In this document: piece after piece, positions 58,586-64,000 of the stretch
Position numbering within the stretch: the first letter of the stretch is position 1
How the letters are laid out: each line of letters begins with the position of its first letter
Assembly (NCBI GenBank): GCA_038213435.1
Contig: JBBQTI010000003.1
Coordinates: forward strand, 1 to 64,000
Reading direction: 5' to 3'
Length of the DNA: 64,000 nucleotides
From: PALSA-610 sp038213435
GTDB taxonomy: Bacteria > Actinomycetota > Acidimicrobiia > IMCC26256 > PALSA-610
Notes under the pieces: model-generated
Database searches by the model: none
Seen by the model: only the letters and a program-made list of their open reading frames with translations
Told to the model about the DNA's origin: nothing
Translations under genes and position numbers: made by a program

Positions 58586-61096
58586 GTGGGCAAGACGCCG
58601 CACGCGGTCCGGCGAGCCAAAGCGTTGCGGGCCGTCGACCCCTCCGACGCGCCTTCGCACCTGGTGTCGACCGTGGAGCTCATCGATCGCTACCGGCAGC
58701 TGGTCGACCTGAGTCCCGACGGGATCGTCGTACACCAGGCGGGCACGATCGTCTACGCAAACCGCGCGGGAATCGAGCTCGTCGGCGCGTGCGCGGCCGG
58801 CGAGGTCGTCGGGCGTTCGTTCATCGAATTCCTACATGCCGACTCGATCGGTCCGACGCTCGAACGGATCGCGCAGCTCTCCGAGGATTCCCCCGTCTCC
58901 GAACCGGCCGAGGCGACGCTGATGCGGCTCGACGGTTCGCCGTGGACGGTCGAGTCGGTGAGCGTGCTGACCCGCTGGGAAGGCGCGGACGCGTTCCAGG
59001 TGATCCTGCGCGACCTCACCGACCGCAAGCGTGCCGAGGCGGCATTGCGGTATCAGGCGAGCCTCGTCGAGCACGTCTCCGACGCGATCATCGGCGTCGA
59101 CAGCAGCGGTCGGGTCGAGAGCTGGAACCGGGCCGCGGAACTGATCTACGGCATCTCGAGCGATGTCGCGGTCGGATCGGCGCTGCACGACCTCGTCCGG
59201 CTCCCGGCCGGATTCGGCGAGACGCCCATACGCGACATCGAGTCGGTGCATCGCCGTCGCGACTACAGCCTCGTGATCGTGCGGGCGTCGGTGACTCATA
59301 TCTTCGACGACGGCGGGAACCAGACCGGCTTCGTCATGGTCTGCGCGGACACGACCGAGCGCCGGCGCGCCGAGGACGAGCGCCGCGCGGTCGAGCAGCT
59401 CCACAGCACCGTGATCGAGGCGGTCGACGAGGGCATCGTCGTCGCGGACGCGAGCGGGATCGTCGTCGCCGCCAACCCGGCCGCGCGTCGCATACTCCCG
59501 CTCGATGCCGAGATCGGCGCGCGGCTGATCGACTGCATAGCCGGGCCCCAGGGCACCGTCGGCTCCGACCGGCGGCCCCTGACCCCCGCCGACCACCCGG
59601 TCGCCCACGCCCTGGCTCGCAACGAGGCGATGCACGACGTCCTCGTCGGGCTCGTGACGGACGACGAAGAGCGATGGCTCTCCCTCAGCTGCCGAACGCT
59701 TCCGCCAACCTCGGGCACGGCCGCGGGCACGGTCTGCTCGTTCGCCGACGTCACCAACGTGATCCACGCCCAACAAGAGCTGAGCTATCGCGCGACGCAC
59801 GACGATCTGACGGGCCTGTGCAACCGCGTGGTGTTCGTCGACGACCTGCAGCGCGCGCTCGCGCGCGGTCGCCGTCTGCAGACGAACACGGCCGTGTTGT
59901 TCATCGACATCGACCGGTTCAAGATCGTCAACGACACCCTCGGCCACGCGAGCGGCGACGAGGTGTTGACCGAAGTCGGAAAACGGCTGCAGGGCGCGAC
60001 CCGGGCGATGGACCGGGTCGGTCGCATCGCCGGCGACGAGTTCATCGTCATGTGCAGCGACGTGACGGGGATCGAACCGGTCGCCCAGCGCGCCGCGGAG
60101 CTCGAGCGGGTGATCGCCGAGCCCTTCCATCTCTCGAACGGACGCGCGCCCGCGCTCCACGCCAGCATCGGGATCGCCTTCGCAGCATGCGGCGACAGCG
60201 ACGCCGAGGAGCTCCTCCGCGACGCGCACGTGGCGATGCGCCGGGCGAAAGAGCTCGGCGGTACCCATATCGAGATCTTCGACGATGACCTGCGCGTGCA
60301 AGCCGAACGGCGCCGCGTGCTCGAGCTGGGGCTGCGCGCCGCGCTCGACAATCACGAGATCGACGTCCATTACCAACCGATCGTGTCGGTGGCCTCACCG
60401 CGCGTCCTCGGCGTCGAGGCGCTCGCCCGGTTCACGCATCCGGAGCTCGGGCGGATCCCGCCCGACGAGTTCATCCACGTCGCCGAGGAGACCGACCTCA
60501 TCCTCTCGCTCGGCATCGAGGTGCTCGCGACGGCGTGCGCGCAAGGTGCCCGCTGGCGTGCGTCCGATCCGGCCGCCCACGACCTCTACGTATCGGTGAA
60601 CCTCTCGGCGCGCCAGCTGTACGACCCGCAGCTCGTGCACCAGGTCGAGACCGTGCTGCGATCGACGGGGCTCGACCCCGACGCGCTCTGGCTCGAGATC
60701 ACCGAGAGCGTGCTGATGGACGACGCACCGACCGCGGCGCGGATCTTCGCCGCACTGCGCGACCTCGGTGTACACCTGGTCGTCGACGACTTCGGCACGG
60801 GCTACTCGTCGCTCTCGTATCTCCAGGCCTTCCCGGTCGAGATGCTCAAGATCGACCGCTCGTTCGTGAACGGACTCGACGAGGACGACGGCAGCGAGGC
60901 CATCGTGCGGGCGATCATCAGCCTCGCCGGCTCGCTCAAGCTGCGCGTCGTCGCCGAGGGTGTCGAGCGGACGGCGCAACTCGCTCGGCTCGACCAGCTC
61001 GGGTGTGACGCATTCCAGGGCTGGCTGTGCTGCGCGGCCCGGCCCGCCGCGGAGCTCGACTTCTCGGTCGTGACGCTCGAGGAGGTGACCACGTGA
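58586..61096 (+). CDS. PAS-PAS-PAS-GGDEF-EAL c-di-GMP enzyme
   Basis: The product is 836 residues from a GTG with GAGGAG six bases upstream. Three PAS-type domains (about 25-150, 155-270 and 275-390) precede a GGDEF domain whose motif reads AGDEF near 481 and has the inhibitory RxxD five residues before (RAMD), then an EAL domain with EAL near 610, NLSARQL, DDFGTGYSSLSYL and AEGVE. So it may both make and degrade c-di-GMP; the first Gly to Ala change leaves synthase activity possible. No membrane segments, so the sensing is cytosolic. Its stop overlaps the next gene (GTGA). Confidence 0.9.
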   Translation: MGKTPHAVRRAKALRAVDPSDAPSHLVSTVELIDRYRQLVDLSPDGIVVHQAGTIVYANRAGIELVGACAAGEVVGRSFIEFLHADSIGPTLERIAQLSEDSPVSEPAEATLMRLDGSPWTVESVSVLTRWEGADAFQVILRDLTDRKRAEAALRYQASLVEHVSDAIIGVDSSGRVESWNRAAELIYGISSDVAVGSALHDLVRLPAGFGETPIRDIESVHRRRDYSLVIVRASVTHIFDDGGNQTGFVMVCADTTERRRAEDERRAVEQLHSTVIEAVDEGIVVADASGIVVAANPAARRILPLDAEIGARLIDCIAGPQGTVGSDRRPLTPADHPVAHALARNEAMHDVLVGLVTDDEERWLSLSCRTLPPTSGTAAGTVCSFADVTNVIHAQQELSYRATHDDLTGLCNRVVFVDDLQRALARGRRLQTNTAVLFIDIDRFKIVNDTLGHASGDEVLTEVGKRLQGATRAMDRVGRIAGDEFIVMCSDVTGIEPVAQRAAELERVIAEPFHLSNGRAPALHASIGIAFAACGDSDAEELLRDAHVAMRRAKELGGTHIEIFDDDLRVQAERRRVLELGLRAALDNHEIDVHYQPIVSVASPRVLGVEALARFTHPELGRIPPDEFIHVAEETDLILSLGIEVLATACAQGARWRASDPAAHDLYVSVNLSARQLYDPQLVHQVETVLRSTGLDPDALWLEITESVLMDDAPTAARIFAALRDLGVHLVVDDFGTGYSSLSYLQAFPVEMLKIDRSFVNGLDEDDGSEAIVRAIISLAGSLKLRVVAEGVERTAQLARLDQLGCDAFQGWLCCAARPAAELDFSVVTLEEVTT

Positions 61097-62391
61097 CGCC
61101 GAACGCCTTGACGACCGGCGACGATCGCGCCCGCGCTCCCTTCTCACGCCGCCGCCTCAGCGCGCTCCTCCGCGTCTCACCCGATCTCATCGCGGTCATC
61201 GACGCGGCGGGCACGCTGACGTACGCGAGTCCCGCGTCCGAGTCGATGCTCGGCTACCGCACCGCGGAGCTCGTCGGCCTCAGCGCGTTCGATCTCGTCC
61301 ATCCGGTCGACCAGGTCGGGGCGTTCGAAGGATTCGCCTCGACTCTCAGCTCCTCCGACTCGAGAGCGGTCCCGCTGCTCGTGCGGTTGCGCCACGCGAA
61401 CGGAACCTGGCTCGCGACCGAGATCATCGGTACGAATCATCTCTCCGACCCGGAGATCGAGGGGATGGTCCTGAGCATCCGCGACGTCTCCGCGAGCATG
61501 CGCACGGAGGACGCGCTGCGAGACAGCGAGGAGCGGTACCGCCTCATCGTCGAGCTCGCGCGTGAGGGCATCTGTGTCGTCGACGCGGCCGGGGTGACCA
61601 CGTTCGCAAATCGCGCGCTCGCCGAGCTCCTCGGCACGACCGTGAGCGAGATGGTCGGCGGCTCGCTCTTCGACCTCATCGACGAAGTGGAGCGAGCCGG
61701 TGCGCGGGCCAGAGTCGTCGGCCCCGGCGACGCGGCGATCCACGAACAAGATCTCCGGCTCGTGACGCTCGACCAGCGCCACGTGTGGGCCCGACTGCGC
61801 TCCAGCGCCGTGCGACAGCACGACGGGTCCTCGATCGGCGCCGTCCTGTTCGTCACCGACGTGACCGAACGCCGCGCCCTGGAGAAACGTCTCGCCGAAG
61901 AGGCACGCCGCGACCCCCTTACGGGCGTCGCCAACCGCACGGAGCTGTTCGAGGTGCTCTCGCCCATCCTCGAAGCGGGCGGGCTCACGGCCGCGTTGTA
62001 CGTCGACCTCGACGGCTTCAAGCAGGTCAACGATCGGTTCGGGCACACACTCGGTGACGAGATGCTGCGCATCGTCGCGGACCGCGTGCATGCCGCGATC
62101 CGCGGCGTCGACACGCTCGCGCGTGTCGGCGGCGACGAGTTCGTCGTGATCTGCCGCGACCTCGAATCGACGGACGAAGCCGTCGCGATCGGTCAACGAA
62201 TCCGCGAGGTCCTCGGCCAACCGTTCGGCCTGGCGGTGGGCTCGGTGCAGATCGACTCCAGCATCGGCATCGCGTTCGGCCGCACAACCGACGCCGACGG
62301 TCTCTTGGCGCGCGCCGATCAGGCGCTCTATCGCGCCAAGCGCAAGGGACGCGGCCGCATCGAGGTCACGATCGACGAAGCCTCGGCGTAG
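61093..62391 (+). CDS. PAS-PAS-GGDEF diguanylate cyclase
   Basis: The product is 432 residues. Two PAS domains (about 25-140 and 150-265) and a GGDEF domain with an intact GGDEF near 346, the inhibitory RGVD five residues earlier, and the family fold (DPLTGVANRTELFEVL). It should synthesise c-di-GMP with product inhibition. Translationally coupled to the PAS-GGDEF-EAL gene, suggesting the two are made in a set ratio. Confidence 0.9.
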   Translation: MTPNALTTGDDRARAPFSRRRLSALLRVSPDLIAVIDAAGTLTYASPASESMLGYRTAELVGLSAFDLVHPVDQVGAFEGFASTLSSSDSRAVPLLVRLRHANGTWLATEIIGTNHLSDPEIEGMVLSIRDVSASMRTEDALRDSEERYRLIVELAREGICVVDAAGVTTFANRALAELLGTTVSEMVGGSLFDLIDEVERAGARARVVGPGDAAIHEQDLRLVTLDQRHVWARLRSSAVRQHDGSSIGAVLFVTDVTERRALEKRLAEEARRDPLTGVANRTELFEVLSPILEAGGLTAALYVDLDGFKQVNDRFGHTLGDEMLRIVADRVHAAIRGVDTLARVGGDEFVVICRDLESTDEAVAIGQRIREVLGQPFGLAVGSVQIDSSIGIAFGRTTDADGLLARADQALYRAKRKGRGRIEVTIDEASA

Positions 62392-62413
62392 CCGTCTGGC
62401 AAGATCGGCGGCG

Positions 62414-63949
62414 ATGGTGGCGCCGATCGACGAACCGCTGGACCCGAGACGATGGTTCGCGGCGTCGGTCGCGATCGTGTCGGTGGCGATCCCGGTGCTC
62501 GACAACACCATCTTGAATCTCGCGGTCCCGACGATCCTGCGCGAGTTCCACACCCAACTGTCGAGCCTGCAATGGGTGATCACCGGCTATTCGCTGACCT
62601 TCGCCACTCTGCTCATCATCGGCGGCCGGCTCGGCGACATCTTCGGCCACCGACGGATGTTCGTGCTCGGCGCGGCGATCTTCGGGGTCGGATCGCTCCT
62701 GGCGTCGGTCTCCACGTCGGTGCCGACGCTGTTCGTCGGCGAGGCGCTGATCGAAGGTATCGGCGCGTCGATGATGATCCCGGCGACCCTGTCGATCCTG
62801 TCGAACACGTTCCAGGGCGCGGAACGTCCGAAGGCGTTCGCCGCGTGGGGTGCGGTCGCCGGCGCGGCGGTGGCGTTCGGCCCGATCCTGGGTGGCTTCC
62901 TGACCACCGACTATTCCTGGCGCTGGGCCTTCCGGATCAACGTCATCGTGGCGCCGATCATCGTCGTCGGCGCGCTGTTGTTCATGCATCCCGACGAGCG
63001 GACCGCCCGGCGACCGCACATCGACGTGTGGGGCGCGGTGTTGATCGCGACCGGCTCGTTCAGCCTGATCTTCGGGTTGAGCGAGGGAACGATCTACGGG
63101 TGGTGGACGCCGATCAAGGACCTCACGGTCGGGAGCTGGCACGCATGGCCGGCAACGCGCGCGGTATCGATCATCCCGCTCGCGTTCTTGCTCTCGGCGC
63201 TGATCTTCACGGCCTTCGTCATGATCGAGCTCGCAATGGAACGCGGCACCCGCGACCCGCTGTTCGAGTTCGGCCAGCTCCGGCACCTGGGCTTCCGGTA
63301 CGGGCTGCTCACCACGATGGTGCTGGCAATGGGTCAGTTCGGCCTCTTGTTCATCCTCCCCATCTTGTTGCAGAACGGGAAGCACTTCTCCGCGTGGCAC
63401 GCCGCGCAGTGGATGCTGCCGCAGGGCATCCTCATCGCGCTGGGCGCGCCCATCGGCGGCCGGCTGACCCGGCGCTTCAGCATCACGAGCATCGTGCGCA
63501 CGGGCCTCGCGCTCGAAGCGATCGGGCTGTTGTGGGTGGCGCTCGCGATCTCGCCGCGCGTCTCTTTCCTCGCGCTGCTGCCCGGGATGATCGTGTTCGG
63601 CCTCGGCGTGGGGTTCGCGAGCTCGCAGTTGACGAACGTGATCCTGTCGGACATCGACCCAGACAAGGCGGGGGTTGCCGGCGGAACCAACACCACGGTC
63701 CGCCAGGTCGGGCTCGCGCTCGGCATCGCGACGTTCGCGTCATTCATCGACGCGTCGACCCGGAGCGGAGGAACGCCGACCGCGGTCGCGAACGGTGCGC
63801 GCCCGGCGATGTTGTTCGCCGCGGCTGTGGTCGCGTTCGGCACCGGCCTGTCGTTCCTCATTCCGCGCGTGACGGTCGCCCGCAACTCGATCCCCGAAGA
63901 GATGGTGGGCGCACTCGAGTCGATCGACGTCCCTAGCGGGCGAGCTTGA
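62414..63949 (+). CDS. MFS transporter, DHA2 (14-helix) type
   Basis: The product is 511 residues with about 14 hydrophobic helices. Motif A reads GGRLGDIFGHRRMF near residue 75, and VLDNTILNLAVPTILREF in helix 1 and the FAAWGAVAGAAVAFGPILGG segment in helix 5 (motif C-like) are typical of drug:proton antiporters of the DHA2 family. It exports a hydrophobic or cationic compound. A gap of 22 bp to the diguanylate cyclase suggests co-transcription. It converges on a gene at the window edge with a 17-base overlap. Confidence 0.88.
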   Translation: MVAPIDEPLDPRRWFAASVAIVSVAIPVLDNTILNLAVPTILREFHTQLSSLQWVITGYSLTFATLLIIGGRLGDIFGHRRMFVLGAAIFGVGSLLASVSTSVPTLFVGEALIEGIGASMMIPATLSILSNTFQGAERPKAFAAWGAVAGAAVAFGPILGGFLTTDYSWRWAFRINVIVAPIIVVGALLFMHPDERTARRPHIDVWGAVLIATGSFSLIFGLSEGTIYGWWTPIKDLTVGSWHAWPATRAVSIIPLAFLLSALIFTAFVMIELAMERGTRDPLFEFGQLRHLGFRYGLLTTMVLAMGQFGLLFILPILLQNGKHFSAWHAAQWMLPQGILIALGAPIGGRLTRRFSITSIVRTGLALEAIGLLWVALAISPRVSFLALLPGMIVFGLGVGFASSQLTNVILSDIDPDKAGVAGGTNTTVRQVGLALGIATFASFIDASTRSGGTPTAVANGARPAMLFAAAVVAFGTGLSFLIPRVTVARNSIPEEMVGALESIDVPSGRA

Positions 63950-64000
63950 CCGGAAGCGCTTTCAGCGCGTTGTTCAGGTTCGAACGGATCCTGACCGGCT
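63933..64000 (-). CDS. 3' end of a gene cut by the window edge
   Basis: On the minus strand the last codons read VRIRSNLNNALKALPVKLAR and TAG. The ending RSN-x7-LPV resembles the C terminus of actinobacterial cytochrome P450s, but 21 residues do not allow a firm call. Confidence 0.4.
   Translation of the reverse strand, partial: PVRIRSNLNNALKALPVKLAR

Noticed and set aside
1..64000. tRNA or rRNA genes
   Set aside because: No cloverleaf-like or rRNA-like sequence was noticed by eye on either strand; a covariance-model search was not possible here.

Overview
The window is high-GC DNA from an actinobacterium. The base composition, the frequent GTG starts and ATGA/GTGA stop-start overlaps, a BldC-type regulator, a wax ester synthase/DGAT, MMPL transporters, a RIO-type kinase, and many AMP-ligase, KAS III and thiolase-type lipid genes all fit Actinomycetota. 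A free-living lineage near Acidimicrobiia is possible, but the sequence alone does not fix the genus. I see no rRNA or tRNA genes and no CRISPR array.

Region by region. 0-8 kb: a secreted protein, an FMN-binding protein, small membrane proteins, a coupled degT - Gfo/Idh/MocA - ceramidase-like operon on the minus strand, and two poorly known genes. 9-14 kb: a hemolysin III-type membrane protein; a catalase divergent from a PerR-like Fur protein with a clear shared operator; an accessory patch with a headless transposase, a decapitated gene and a LexA-type palindrome; and an autoregulated MerR protein. 14-30 kb: two MMPL exporters, an ArsR/SRPBCC pair, a RIO kinase, a cyclase-ATPase regulator divergent from a PAS/metallo-beta-lactamase pair, a lipoprotein hydrolase followed by a broken alcohol dehydrogenase, a thioesterase and a Tat-exported amidase. 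30-37 kb: a KAS III (OleA-like) - fatty acyl-AMP ligase - acyl carrier protein operon converging on an OleBC fusion - OleD operon. I read this as a long-chain beta-lactone or olefin pathway with its own loading module. 37-48 kb: an orphan molybdenum hydroxylase large subunit divergent from a TetR gene that opens a seven-gene operon (PaaK-like ligase, ligase fragment, amidohydrolase, thiolase-like aldolase, DUF35 partner, degenerate ligase) suited to side-chain degradation of a CoA-activated substrate; then a WS/DGAT. 48-57 kb: a serine hydrolase, a VOC protein, a lipoprotein, a kinase pseudogene, a second hemolysin III protein, an amidase, and a PuuD/PuuA-like pair with an SDR. 57-64 kb: 45-bp tandem repeats, bldC, two coupled c-di-GMP enzymes, an MFS transporter, and the 3' end of a gene on the minus strand.

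Regulatory DNA is unusually readable. At least eight genes have a TANNNT -10 element ending 6-7 bases before an ATG or GTG with no Shine-Dalgarno, which indicates leaderless transcripts. Other genes have clear AGGAGG-type sites. Decay is visible at four places: the alcohol dehydrogenase, the antibiotic kinase, the transposase and the gene fragment beside it.
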